Shown here: piece by piece, positions 25,928-34,454 of the stretch
Layout of the letters: every line of letters starts with the position of its first letter
How positions within the stretch are numbered: position 1 is the first letter of the stretch
Source of the DNA: CAYQLT01 sp964418425
Lineage (GTDB): Bacteria > Bacillota > Limnochordia > Limnochordales > Geochordaceae
Length of the DNA: 64,000 nucleotides
Assembly (NCBI GenBank): GCA_964418425.1
Contig: CAYQLT010000014.1
Span: 1-64,000 of the forward strand
Direction: 5' to 3'
Position numbers and translations under genes: made by a program
Notes under the pieces: model-generated
What the model saw: the letters and a program-made list of their open reading frames with translations, nothing else
Database searches by the model: none
Told to the model about the DNA's origin: nothing

Positions 25928-27667
25928 ATGCGGATGTCGGCTCTTTTGGCCCCAACCCTGCGGGAGGAGCCCTCGGAGGCGGAGAGCGTCAGCCACCGGC
26001 TCATGCTGCGAGCCGGGCTCATCCGAAAATCCTCCGCCGGGATTTACACATACCTGCCCCTGGCGTATCGGGTCATCCGCAAGGTGTCCGAGATCGTGCG
26101 ACAGGAGATGGACCGTGCAGGGGGGCAGGAGCTGCAGCTGCCCATTGTCCAGCCGGCCGAGCTGTGGCTGCAGACCGGGCGCTGGCACGAGTATGGCCCG
26201 GAGATGTTCCGGCTCCAGGATCGAAACGGCCGGCAGTTCTGCCTGGGCCCCACGCACGAGGAGATCATCACGTCCCTGGTGAAGTCGGAGGTCCGCTCGT
26301 ACCGCCAGCTGCCGCTGTTGCTCTACCAGATTCAAAACAAGTACCGGGACGAGCTGCGCCCCCGGTACGGGGTCATTCGGGGCCGCGAGTTCATCATGAA
26401 GGACCTTTACTCGTTTGACCGAGATGAGGCCGGCTTGGAGGTCAGCTACCGCAAGATGTACGAGGCCTACCGGCGCGCCTTTTTCCGGTGCGGCCTGAAG
26501 ACCGTCGCGGTGGAGGCGGACCCCGGAGCTATCGGAGGCGACGTCACCCATGAGTTCATGGTCCCTTCGGAGATCGGGGAGGCCCAGGTGGTGCACTGCC
26601 AGGCGTGCGGATACGCCGCCAACGTGGAACGGGCTCCGGCCCCGGCCCCGTCGGAGGCCCAAGGAACAGCACAGGCGCCCACAGTCCCCGCCGCACGGCG
26701 GGTGGCCACCCCCGGGATTCGCACCATCGACCAGCTCACCCGGTTTTTGGGCACCCCTGCTTCGGCGGTCCTCAAGACCCTGATCTATCAGGTGGACGGT
26801 CGCGTTGTGGCCGCCGTGGTCCGGGGAGATCACCGGCTCAACGAGGTGAAACTAGCCCGGGTTTTGGGGGCAAGTCGAGCCGAGCCGGCCCCGGACTCGG
26901 TGGTGGAGCAGGTGGCAGGGGTGGCGCCCGGCTTTGTGGGGCCTGTGGGGCTGCGGGGCGTACCCATCGTGGCGGACCATTGGGCGCTGGCCGTTGCGGA
27001 GGCGGTCGCCGGGGCCAACGAACCGGATGCTCACCTGGTACACGTCGTGCCGGGGCGCGATTTCCAGGTGGACCGGGCAGGGGACATCCGGATGGTGGAG
27101 GCCGGGGAGCCCTGCCCCCGCTGTTCGGCGCCGCTGGCCCGGTCGGCCGGCATCGAGGTGGGGCAGATCTTCAAGCTCCACACCAAGTACAGCGAGGCCT
27201 TGGGGGCCACCTACCTGGACGAGGATGGGCGGGAGAAGCCGATGGTGATGGGCTGCTACGGGATCGGGATCACCCGTACCGTGGCGGCGGTCATCGAGCA
27301 GCACCACGACGAGCGCGGGATCGTCTGGCCGGTGTCGGTGGCCCCGTATCATGCGGTGGTCATCCCCGTCAACGTGCGGGAGACGGCCCAGGCCGAGGCG
27401 GCGGAGGCCATCTATCGTGCCCTCAACGACCGGGGGATCGAGACGGTGATCGACGACCGGGACGAGCGGCCCGGGGTGAAGTTTCACGATGCGGATCTCA
27501 TCGGCTTCCCGTATCGGGTGACAGTCGGCAACCGCTTCGTCGCCACCGGACTGGTGGAGCTGAGACGCCGGAGCGACCGTGCCGACCAGTCGGTGGGCCA
27601 GGACCAGCTTGCGGACACCATCAGCGCGTGGCTCAAGGAGGATTTGGAAGCCCTCGACCCCGGCTAA
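25928..27667 (+). CDS. proS: Prolyl-tRNA synthetase (bacterial type, with editing domain)
   Basis: ProS charges tRNA-Pro. The 579-residue protein has the class II core: MLRAGLIRKSSAGIYTYLPL (motif 1 region), LGPTHEEIITSLVKSEV, the editing insertion (about 230-400, with FLGTPASAVLKTLIYQVDGR), motif 3 MGCYGIGITRTVAAVIEQHH, and an anticodon-binding C-terminus. The alignment to typical MRMS starts favours ATG 25928 over GTG 25919. Confidence 0.95.
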   Translation: MRMSALLAPTLREEPSEAESVSHRLMLRAGLIRKSSAGIYTYLPLAYRVIRKVSEIVRQEMDRAGGQELQLPIVQPAELWLQTGRWHEYGPEMFRLQDRNGRQFCLGPTHEEIITSLVKSEVRSYRQLPLLLYQIQNKYRDELRPRYGVIRGREFIMKDLYSFDRDEAGLEVSYRKMYEAYRRAFFRCGLKTVAVEADPGAIGGDVTHEFMVPSEIGEAQVVHCQACGYAANVERAPAPAPSEAQGTAQAPTVPAARRVATPGIRTIDQLTRFLGTPASAVLKTLIYQVDGRVVAAVVRGDHRLNEVKLARVLGASRAEPAPDSVVEQVAGVAPGFVGPVGLRGVPIVADHWALAVAEAVAGANEPDAHLVHVVPGRDFQVDRAGDIRMVEAGEPCPRCSAPLARSAGIEVGQIFKLHTKYSEALGATYLDEDGREKPMVMGCYGIGITRTVAAVIEQHHDERGIVWPVSVAPYHAVVIPVNVRETAQAEAAEAIYRALNDRGIETVIDDRDERPGVKFHDADLIGFPYRVTVGNRFVATGLVELRRRSDRADQSVGQDQLADTISAWLKEDLEALDPG

Positions 27668-27683
27668 AGTCCGCGGAGCGTCG

Positions 27684-27713
27684 TTGCGCCGGCCACAGGC
27701 ACGATGCTATAAT
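27684..27713 (+). promoter_or_regulatory. Promoter of the rimP-nusA-infB operon
   Basis: TTGCGC (27684-27689), an 18-base spacer and TATAAT (27708-27713) with an extended -10 TGc (27705-27707). The perfect -10 makes this the clearest promoter in the window. Transcription would begin near 27720, about 70 bases before rimP. Confidence 0.82.
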
Positions 27714-27750
27714 GGGGGCCGGTAAGCGTAGCGGCCCGGCAACGATTCGG

Positions 27751-27774
27751 AAGAGTGGGTCTCGTCCCACTCTT
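27751..27774 (+). terminator. Attenuator-like hairpin upstream of rimP
   Basis: AAGAGTGGG (27751-27759) pairs perfectly with CCCACTCTT (27766-27774) around the loop tctcgt. The run that follows (tcgttctgttgg) is T-rich but interrupted. A hairpin at this place in front of rimP (ylxS) is something I recall from other Firmicutes. It lies in the leader of the operon that encodes NusA, a factor that acts on such hairpins. Confidence 0.6.
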
Positions 27775-27789
27775 TCGTTCTGTTGGGGG

Positions 27790-28284
27790 ATGCATGGGCT
27801 CGTGGATCGCCGGGGCGTGGAGCAGGCGGTGCTGGAGCAGGCAGAGCCCGTAGCTCGGGAATTGGGTTGCGAGGTCGTGGACGTGGAGTACGTGAGCGGA
27901 CCTCGGGGGCGGGTGGTGCGGGTCTACATCGACAAGCCGGGCGGGGTGAGCGTGGAGGATTGCCGCAGCGTGAGCGAGCGGCTCTCCAGCGCCCTGGATC
28001 GGGATGATCCCGTGCCGGGGCCGTATCGGCTCGAGGTGTCCTCGCCCGGCCTCGAGCGGCCGTTGCGCAAAGAGGAGGATTTCCGACGGTTTTCCGGGCG
28101 CGAGGTGGAGATTCGCACCTTCTCGCCCCTTTATGGGCGCCGCCAGTTCACCGGCACCCTTGTCGGGATGGAAGGCGGAAGGATCCGCTTGCGCCTGGAG
28201 GATGGCGGCGAGGTGGACGTGCCCAAGGAGGCCGTGAGCCGAGCGAGGTTGCGCTTCCGGTGGCAGGGGGCTTTTGAGCGATGA
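27790..28284 (+). CDS. rimP: Ribosome maturation factor RimP
   Basis: RimP helps mature the 30S subunit. The 164-residue protein has the N-terminal domain (ELGCEVVDVEYVSGPRGRVV, then YIDKPGGVSVEDC) and the LEVSSPGLERPL motif with an SH3-like C-terminal domain. I chose ATG 27790; GTG 27802 is an alternative. The long open frame upstream belongs to no known protein. The stop overlaps the nusA start. Confidence 0.93.
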   Translation: MHGLVDRRGVEQAVLEQAEPVARELGCEVVDVEYVSGPRGRVVRVYIDKPGGVSVEDCRSVSERLSSALDRDDPVPGPYRLEVSSPGLERPLRKEEDFRRFSGREVEIRTFSPLYGRRQFTGTLVGMEGGRIRLRLEDGGEVDVPKEAVSRARLRFRWQGAFER

Positions 28285-30308
28285 ACCTGGAACTGATGGG
28301 CGCGCTCAACGAACTGGAGAAGGAACGGGGTATCTCCCGGGACGTGCTGGTCAAGGCCATTGAGGATGCCATCCACTCGGCCTTGCGCCGGTCGTCGCAG
28401 CCCCACCAGAATCTTCGGGTGGACTTCGACGACCGCAGCGGCAAGGTTCGGGTCTTCGCGCGCAAGGCCGTGGTTCGCCATGTGGACGACCCTGCCAACC
28501 AAATCTCCCTGGAGGAGGCCCAGCGGATCAACCCGCGCTTCGAGGTCGATGACGTGGTGGAGGTGGAGTTGACCCTGCCGGACCTCGGCCGCATCGCTGC
28601 GCAGACCGCCAAGCAGGTGGTGGTGCAGCGCATCCGAGAGGCCGAACGCAACCGCATCTACGACGAGTACCACAGCCGCGAGGGCGACATCATCACGGGA
28701 GTTATACGCCGTATCGAGCATCGAAACGTTTACGTCGACCTGGGGCGGGCCGAGGCGGTGCTGCCTCCCCAGGAGCAGGTGCCGACGGAGCGTTACGCCC
28801 CCGGGGTTCGCATGAAGTTTTACCTTGCGGAGGTTCGGCGGACCACCAAGGGACCGCAGGTGATCCTGTCGCGCAGCCATCCGGGGCTGCTCAAGCGGCT
28901 GTTCGAGCTGGAGGTTCCCGAGATCCACGACGGGGTCGTGGAAGTCAAGGCGTGGGCGCGCGAACCCGGGCATCGTTCCAAGATCGCCGTTTGGTCCATG
29001 GACCGCAACGTGGATCCGGTGGGGGCGTGCGTGGGGCCTCGGGGTGCCAGGGTTCAGCAGGTGGTCAAGGAGCTGCGCCAGGAAAAGGTGGACGTCATCG
29101 CCTGGGATCCCGACATCGAGGTGTTCATCGCCAATGCCCTGATGCCCGTCCGGGCGCTGAAGGTCTACCTCGATCCGGAGGAGCGCTCGGCCCGGGTCAT
29201 CGTTCCCGACCAGCAGCTTTCCCAGGCCATCGGCAAAGAGGGGCAAAATGCCCGGCTGGCCGCCAAGCTGACCGGATGGCGCATCGACATCAAAAGCGAG
29301 GCGCAGTGGAGCGAGGTGGAGCAGGAGTTCGAGGCCAAGCGCCGCCGCCTCGGCGTCGGCTCATCCCCTGCGGCTTTGCGAGAGGCTGTGGCCGCCGTGC
29401 CCGATGTGGCCCGGGACCAGGCCGGGGTGGTCGCCCCGGCACCACCCGCGCCCGCCGAGCCGGAGCTTGAAGAGGTCGAGGCACCTCCGGCGCCGGAGGA
29501 GCTCGAAGGCGTGGAGGAAAGCGAGCCGGTTCCGGTAGAGGCGCAGGCAGAGGTCGAGGAGGAGCAGCCGGCCAGGGCCAAGGCCGGCGGCAAGGTGCGC
29601 CGCTTGAAGGGCGCGCGCAAGTTCGAGCGCCGGCATCTGGAGGAGGCCCTGGAAGAACTGGAGCCGTTGCCCAGCCTTTTCGATGACGACCAGGAACCGG
29701 AGCAAAAGGCCGCGCAACCGGGCGGGGAGGCTGACGAGGCGGCGACGGACGCCTTCCGCGTCGCCCGGCCGGCACCGGGAGGATCGAGCCTCTCGGTGCG
29801 TCTGGAAGATTTCCTGGCCCGCAAGGCGACGGCGCTCAGCCGGCCGGCAAAGGAGCGGGGGCAAGGGGACTCGCGGCAGCCTCGCCCGGCCGCTGAGCCC
29901 GGCGGTCCTCCCGCCGCCGTGCCACGGACCACTGCCGCCTCGACCGCCCCGGCGGCCGGCGCAGCAGCACCTGCGCGCTCCGACGCCGGGGCCCCGCCGG
30001 CTCCGGCCAGGCCCGAGCCGCAGGCAAAGACGCCGGGAACCCCGGCTGGTCGACAGCCCCTGGAGGCTGTGCCTGCCAGCGGGCGAGGCCGGGACGGGGA
30101 GCCGGCCAGCAAGCCCGGGCCCGGACCTGCGCTCGCCCGCCAGGCCGGCACTGCATTGGGGCCCAAGCAGGCGTCGGGCGCGCAGGATCTCCCCGGCGCC
30201 GCGGAGGGAGAGGCGAAGAAGAAGAGGGGCAAAGTTCTCAAAAGCCTTGCGGACCTGGCCTTTGAAGACTTCGGCTTTGAACGTTCGCCATCCAAAGGGA
30301 AGGGATAG
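28281..30308 (+). CDS. nusA: Transcription factor NusA with long C-terminal tail
   Basis: NusA binds RNA polymerase and affects pausing and termination. Residues 1-345 are a full NusA core: N-terminal domain, S1 domain (about 133-200, GDIITGVIRRIEHRNVYVDL), KH1 (ACVGPRGARVQQVV) and KH2 (IGKEGQNARLAAKLTGWRID). Residues 346-675 are an extra tail, first acidic and Pro/Glu-rich, then Pro/Ala/Arg-rich, with a final conserved-looking KSLADLAFEDFGFE. Firmicutes NusA usually ends near residue 350-370, so this roughly doubles the protein. The start overlaps rimP. Confidence 0.95.
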   Translation: MNLELMGALNELEKERGISRDVLVKAIEDAIHSALRRSSQPHQNLRVDFDDRSGKVRVFARKAVVRHVDDPANQISLEEAQRINPRFEVDDVVEVELTLPDLGRIAAQTAKQVVVQRIREAERNRIYDEYHSREGDIITGVIRRIEHRNVYVDLGRAEAVLPPQEQVPTERYAPGVRMKFYLAEVRRTTKGPQVILSRSHPGLLKRLFELEVPEIHDGVVEVKAWAREPGHRSKIAVWSMDRNVDPVGACVGPRGARVQQVVKELRQEKVDVIAWDPDIEVFIANALMPVRALKVYLDPEERSARVIVPDQQLSQAIGKEGQNARLAAKLTGWRIDIKSEAQWSEVEQEFEAKRRRLGVGSSPAALREAVAAVPDVARDQAGVVAPAPPAPAEPELEEVEAPPAPEELEGVEESEPVPVEAQAEVEEEQPARAKAGGKVRRLKGARKFERRHLEEALEELEPLPSLFDDDQEPEQKAAQPGGEADEAATDAFRVARPAPGGSSLSVRLEDFLARKATALSRPAKERGQGDSRQPRPAAEPGGPPAAVPRTTAASTAPAAGAAAPARSDAGAPPAPARPEPQAKTPGTPAGRQPLEAVPASGRGRDGEPASKPGPGPALARQAGTALGPKQASGAQDLPGAAEGEAKKKRGKVLKSLADLAFEDFGFERSPSKGKG

Positions 30309-30310
30309 GG

Positions 30311-30616
30311 GTGGCAGCGGCCAGGGGGACGGGGCCCAGGCCCCGGAAGGTACCCATGCGGACGTGCGTGGGCTGCCGGTCGGTGCGGCCCAAGCGGGAA
30401 CTGGTGCGCATCGTACGGGGGCCGGATGGCACGGTATCCGTGGATGCCACGGGGAAGCGGCCGGGACGAGGAGCATACATCTGTCCGACATCGGAATGCC
30501 TGGAGAAGGCTCGCAAGGGTCGCCAGCTGGAGCGGGCCCTGGATCGGGCGCTGGACGAGGGGCTTTACCAGGCCCTCGCCGAGCAGGTGGCGGGGCGAGC
30601 GGCAAGCGGTCCGTGA
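30311..30616 (+). CDS. ylxR: YlxR (RnpM) RNA-binding protein
   Basis: This 101-residue protein has the YlxR core: PMRTCVGCRSVRPKRELVRI, then GKRPGRGAYICPTSECLEKA. The CxxC-type cysteines and arginines form an RNA-binding surface. In Bacillus it was recently described as RnpM, a modulator of RNase P, but older data describe it only as a nusA-infB operon protein. It has a GTG start two bases after nusA, and its stop overlaps ylxQ. Confidence 0.9.
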   Translation: MAAARGTGPRPRKVPMRTCVGCRSVRPKRELVRIVRGPDGTVSVDATGKRPGRGAYICPTSECLEKARKGRQLERALDRALDEGLYQALAEQVAGRAASGP

Positions 30617-31026
30617 CGGCCAGGCTCCCACAAATCGTCGGGCCGCAAGCCCCGGGGAAGCCCTGGCGGCGGGCCGGGGCCTCAGATCCCAGGGCGTACC
30701 TCGGGCTCGCCCGGGCAGCGGGACGGCTGGCGTTGGGACATTGGCAGTGCCGCCGCGCGATGTTGCGGGGGGAGGTCGCGCTGTTGGTGGTGGCGCAGGA
30801 CGCCTCCCGAGGCGCCCAGAGGCGTCTTGAGCAGGCCGCGCGCCGTGCCCGGGCGGCCTGGGTCGTGTGGGGCACTCAGCGGGAACTGGGGGAGGCTACC
30901 GGTAGCACGCCGAAGGCCGTGGTGGGTTTCCTGGACGGCGGGCTGGCGGCCGGGTTCATACGAGCGGTGGGCGCGGGGCCTGGGGAGCTGCGCGGCCGCC
31001 GGCGGAGCAGGAGTGATGTCCGTTGA
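30613..31026 (+). CDS. ylxQ: YlxQ, L7Ae-family RNA-binding protein
   Basis: About 137 residues with an L7Ae/L30e fold: YLGLARAAGRLALGHWQCRR, then VALLVVAQDASRGAQRRLEQ and GEATGSTPKAVVGFLDGG. These proteins bind kink-turn RNA. The N-terminal 25 residues are extra. The start at GTG 30613 overlaps the ylxR stop (GTGA). The stop overlaps infB by 4 bases, as in the conserved operon. Confidence 0.85.
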   Translation: MTARLPQIVGPQAPGKPWRRAGASDPRAYLGLARAAGRLALGHWQCRRAMLRGEVALLVVAQDASRGAQRRLEQAARRARAAWVVWGTQRELGEATGSTPKAVVGFLDGGLAAGFIRAVGAGPGELRGRRRSRSDVR

Positions 31027-33668
31027 AGAAGATCCGTGTGTACCAGCTGGCCAAAGAGCTTAACATGGACGCCAAGGCCCTCCTGGCCTTCATGCAGAGC
31101 CGGGGAAGCGCCGCCTCTTCCACGCTGAGCATGGTGGAGCTGGATGAGGAGGAGGCGCTGCGCCGCCACTTCGGCCAGCCCGGGCTTTCGGGGCCGGGGA
31201 TCCGGGTGATCCCCGGGGGTGCGGCTCGCCAGGCTGCCAGGCCGCAGGCCGCCGCCCCTGCCGCCACCCCCGCCCCGCGACCCGCGCCTTCCGCGCCGGC
31301 TCCTGCCCCGGCCTCCACCCAGGGGATCTCCCAGGCCGCAGAACGGCGGGCGCCGTCTCCGGCGGCGCCCGCAGCTGGGATGCGACCCGCCGGACGAGCG
31401 GCGCAAGTTCCGGCACCCCAGCCACGTCCGGTGGAGCGTGCCGAACCGGCCCCGGGGACAGTCGCCCGCCCGGCCGTTACCCCACAGGCCCGTCCGGGAG
31501 CTGCGCCGGCTCGTGCGGAGCGGCCGCAAGGCCGCGCTCCCGGCGACGCGGCGGCCCAGGGGGGCTCGGGGCGTCGACCGGGCGGTGAGGGTGCGCCGGC
31601 AGCTTCCGGCCCTGCGCCCTCCCGCAGGGAGAAGGCGCCGACGCCCGGCGGCGGTGTACCGACCAAGGCGGCGGCACCGAGCGCAGCAGCCGTGGCGCCG
31701 CCACGGCCAGCGCCCGGTGCAGCCCGGCGACCGACGGAGCCGCCCAGGCCCGCGAGGGGCGGCGCGCCCGGGGGTAAAACCAGTGTCCGCCCGCCGACGG
31801 CAGCGCCGGCCCGGCGCGGCCCGCCTGGCCGGGAGCCGGAGCGGCCCGCCCCGGCGGCGGTCGTGGTAGCGCGGCCGGCTCCGGTGCAGCTGCCGCAGCG
31901 GATCGTGGTCCGGGATCTGGCCTCGAAGCTGGGGGTTCCGGCTCCGGCCATCATCAAGCAGCTGATGAAGCAAAACGTGATGGCCACCATCACGCAGGAG
32001 GTCCCCTTCGAGGTGGCGGCCCGGGTGGCGGAAGAGCTGGGCTTTGTCGTGGAGCGTCCCAAGAGCGTCGAGGAGCGCTTCCTGGAGACCGTCAAGGCGG
32101 AGCAGAAGGCGAGGCCGGCGGAGGGCCAGCGGCCCAGGCCCCCCGTGGTGACCATCATGGGGCACGTGGACCACGGGAAGACCACCCTGCTGGACGTCAT
32201 CCGCAAAAGCCGGGTGGCGGCCCAGGAGGTGGGAGGCATCACCCAGCATATCGGGGCGTACCAGGTGGAGCTCCAGGGCCGTCGGATCACGTTCCTGGAC
32301 ACGCCCGGCCACGAGGCTTTTACCGCGATGCGGGCCCGTGGTGCACAGGTGACCGATGTGGCCGTGCTGGTGGTGGCAGCTGACGACGGCGTCATGCCGC
32401 AGACGGTGGAGGCCATCAACCACGCCCGGGCGGCAGGGGTTTCCATCGTGGTGGCCATCAACAAGATCGACAAGCCCGGGGCCAACCCCGAGCGGGTCAA
32501 GCAACAGTTGGCGGAACTGGGCCTGGTGCCCGAGGAGTGGGGCGGAGACACCGTGATGGTGCCCGTATCGGCGCTGCGCAAGCAAGGCATTGAAGAGCTG
32601 CTGGAGATGATCCTGCTGGTGGCCGACCTGCGAGACCTCAAGGCCAACCCCGAGGGGCCGGCGGAGGGGGTCGTCATCGAGGCGCAGCTGGACCGCGGGC
32701 GCGGGCCGGTGGCCACGGTGTTGATCCGGGAGGGCACCCTCAAGGTGGGCGACGCGGTGGTGGTGGGTACGGTGGCGGGGCGCGTCCGGGCCCTTATGGA
32801 CGACCAGGGACGACCCCAGCCCTCGGTGGGCCCCGGCACGCCGGCGGTGGTGCTGGGGCTTGGGGATGTCCCCCAACCCGGCGACCTGCTGTTGGGGGCC
32901 CCGGACGAGGAGACCGCCCGGCGGGTGGCCCACGAGAGACTCGAAAGGCAGCGAGAAGAGCAGCTTCGGCCCTCCGCCAGGATGAGCCTGGAGGCCCTGA
33001 GCCGCATGGCTTCCGATGGGGAGGCGCCGGAGCTTCGCGTCGTCCTCAAGGCGGACGTCCAGGGTTCCCTGGAAGCCCTTCGGGCCGCCCTGGAGCGGTT
33101 GTCCGGCGACGAGGTGCGGCTCACCATTCTGCACGGCGCCGTGGGCGGGATTACCGAGGCGGACGTGAGCCTGGCATCCGCCTCCAACGCCATCGTCATC
33201 GGCTTCAATGTGCGCCCGGACGGCAACGCCCGCAGGCTGGCGGAACGGGACCACGTGGACGTACGCACCTACCGGATCATCTACGAAGTGCTCGACGATG
33301 TGAAGGCCGCCATGGCGGGCTTGCTCAAGCCGCGGCTGGAGGAGCGCGTCCTGGGGCGCGCAGAGGTCCGACGAACCTTCCGGGTGCCCGGCGTCGGGGT
33401 GGTTGCCGGCTGTTACGTAACCGAAGGGAAGGTGGTTCGCGGCGCCAGCGTGCGGGTGCTGCGGGATCAGGCCGTGGTCTACGAAGGCAAGGTGGGCTCG
33501 CTGAAGCGCTTCAAGGAAGACGTCCGCGAGGTTGCCCAGGGCTTCGAGTGCGGTATCGGCATCGAGCGGTTCAACGACATCAAAGAAGGGGACGTCTTGG
33601 AACTGCACGAACTGGCGGAGGTGGCGCCGAATCCCCAGCCCATGGCGGCCGGAAGGTCCGGAGGCTGA
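31023..33668 (+). CDS. infB: Translation initiation factor IF-2
   Basis: IF-2 brings fMet-tRNA to the 30S subunit. The 881-residue protein has an IF2_N domain (KIRVYQLAKELNMDAKALLA), a Pro/Ala/Arg-rich linker of about 230 residues (about 60-290), then the second IF2_N and the GTPase (VTIMGHVDHGKTTLLDVIRK near residue 380, LDTPGHEAFTAMRARGAQVT, NKIDKPGANPERV), and domains 2-4 (VLKADVQGSLEALRAALERL). A TTG start is used. Confidence 0.96.
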   Translation: MKKIRVYQLAKELNMDAKALLAFMQSRGSAASSTLSMVELDEEEALRRHFGQPGLSGPGIRVIPGGAARQAARPQAAAPAATPAPRPAPSAPAPAPASTQGISQAAERRAPSPAAPAAGMRPAGRAAQVPAPQPRPVERAEPAPGTVARPAVTPQARPGAAPARAERPQGRAPGDAAAQGGSGRRPGGEGAPAASGPAPSRREKAPTPGGGVPTKAAAPSAAAVAPPRPAPGAARRPTEPPRPARGGAPGGKTSVRPPTAAPARRGPPGREPERPAPAAVVVARPAPVQLPQRIVVRDLASKLGVPAPAIIKQLMKQNVMATITQEVPFEVAARVAEELGFVVERPKSVEERFLETVKAEQKARPAEGQRPRPPVVTIMGHVDHGKTTLLDVIRKSRVAAQEVGGITQHIGAYQVELQGRRITFLDTPGHEAFTAMRARGAQVTDVAVLVVAADDGVMPQTVEAINHARAAGVSIVVAINKIDKPGANPERVKQQLAELGLVPEEWGGDTVMVPVSALRKQGIEELLEMILLVADLRDLKANPEGPAEGVVIEAQLDRGRGPVATVLIREGTLKVGDAVVVGTVAGRVRALMDDQGRPQPSVGPGTPAVVLGLGDVPQPGDLLLGAPDEETARRVAHERLERQREEQLRPSARMSLEALSRMASDGEAPELRVVLKADVQGSLEALRAALERLSGDEVRLTILHGAVGGITEADVSLASASNAIVIGFNVRPDGNARRLAERDHVDVRTYRIIYEVLDDVKAAMAGLLKPRLEERVLGRAEVRRTFRVPGVGVVAGCYVTEGKVVRGASVRVLRDQAVVYEGKVGSLKRFKEDVREVAQGFECGIGIERFNDIKEGDVLELHELAEVAPNPQPMAAGRSGG

Positions 33669-33713
33669 AGCCGCCGGCCGGGGGCCCCTCGGGAGCGGAC
33701 AGCAGCCGGTGGG

Positions 33714-34010
33714 GTGACGGTGGAGATGGTGGTCGCGGTGGCCCGAGCCCAGCTGTGGATTGGGGTGGCGGCTTCCCTCAAGGACCGCCGGCGCGTGGTG
33801 CGCAGCATCGTGGACAGGCTGCGGGCGCGCTACAACCTGTGCGTGGTGGAACTGGACGAGCCGCAGGTATGGCAACGGGCAGAGGTGGCGATGGCCTGTG
33901 TGGCCTGCTCGGAGGGGCAGGCGAAAGCGGTCCTGACGGCCGCCCGCCGGCTTGTGGAACAGTATCCGGACGCCGAGCTGACCGCCTTCGAGCTGTCTTT
34001 CTACAGTTGA
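33714..34010 (+). CDS. ylxP: YlxP, DUF503 protein
   Basis: This 98-residue DUF503 protein has AQLWIGVAASLKDRRRVVRS, then NLCVVELDEPQVWQRAEVAM, and ends ELTAFELSFYS. Its function is unknown; it is nearly always found between infB and rbfA in Firmicutes and has a small ferredoxin-like fold. The GTG start at 33714 is 45 bases after infB. Confidence 0.88.
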   Translation: MTVEMVVAVARAQLWIGVAASLKDRRRVVRSIVDRLRARYNLCVVELDEPQVWQRAEVAMACVACSEGQAKAVLTAARRLVEQYPDAELTAFELSFYS

Positions 34011-34039
34011 GAGAGCACGGCGGAGAGGAAGGCAGCCGC

Positions 34040-34450
34040 ATGGCCAGGCTGCGGGTGGAAAGGCTCAGGGAGGAGTACCGTCGGGAGATCAGCGACGTGC
34101 TGCGCAGGATGAAAGATCCCCGGTTGGGATTCGTCACCGTCACGGACGTGGAAGTATCCAGTGACCTGCGGCACGTCAAGGTATTCGTGAGCGTGCTGGG
34201 AAGCGAGGAGGACCGCCGGCGCACCATGACCGTCCTGGAGCAGGCACGGGGATACGTGCGGACCGAGGCGGGCCAGAGGATCCGCCTGCGCCACACGCCC
34301 GAGGTCAGTTTCGTGTTCGACCCGTCGGTGGAGCGGGGCGCTCGGGTCATGAGCCTTCTGAACCAGCTGCGAGGTGACGAGCCGACGTCCCGGCAAGGGG
34401 GAGGTACGGGCCGAGCTCCGGCGGGTGCGGCCCGGGAAGGCGAGGATTGA
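34040..34450 (+). CDS. rbfA: Ribosome-binding factor A
   Basis: RbfA matures the 16S rRNA 5' end. About 136 residues with the KH-like core: RVERLREEYRREISDVLRRM, GFVTVTDVEVSSDLRHVKVF, and VSFVFDPSVERGARVMSLLN, followed by a disordered tail. The ATG is at 34040, after ggagaggaaggcagc; the frame extends upstream but is not RbfA there. Confidence 0.94.
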   Translation: MARLRVERLREEYRREISDVLRRMKDPRLGFVTVTDVEVSSDLRHVKVFVSVLGSEEDRRRTMTVLEQARGYVRTEAGQRIRLRHTPEVSFVFDPSVERGARVMSLLNQLRGDEPTSRQGGGTGRAPAGAAREGED

Positions 34451-34454
34451 CCCG

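Noticed and set aside
26605..27789. 559-codon frame ending in RimP
   Set aside because: The part upstream of 27790 overlaps proS in another frame and has no family resemblance; only the RimP part is kept.
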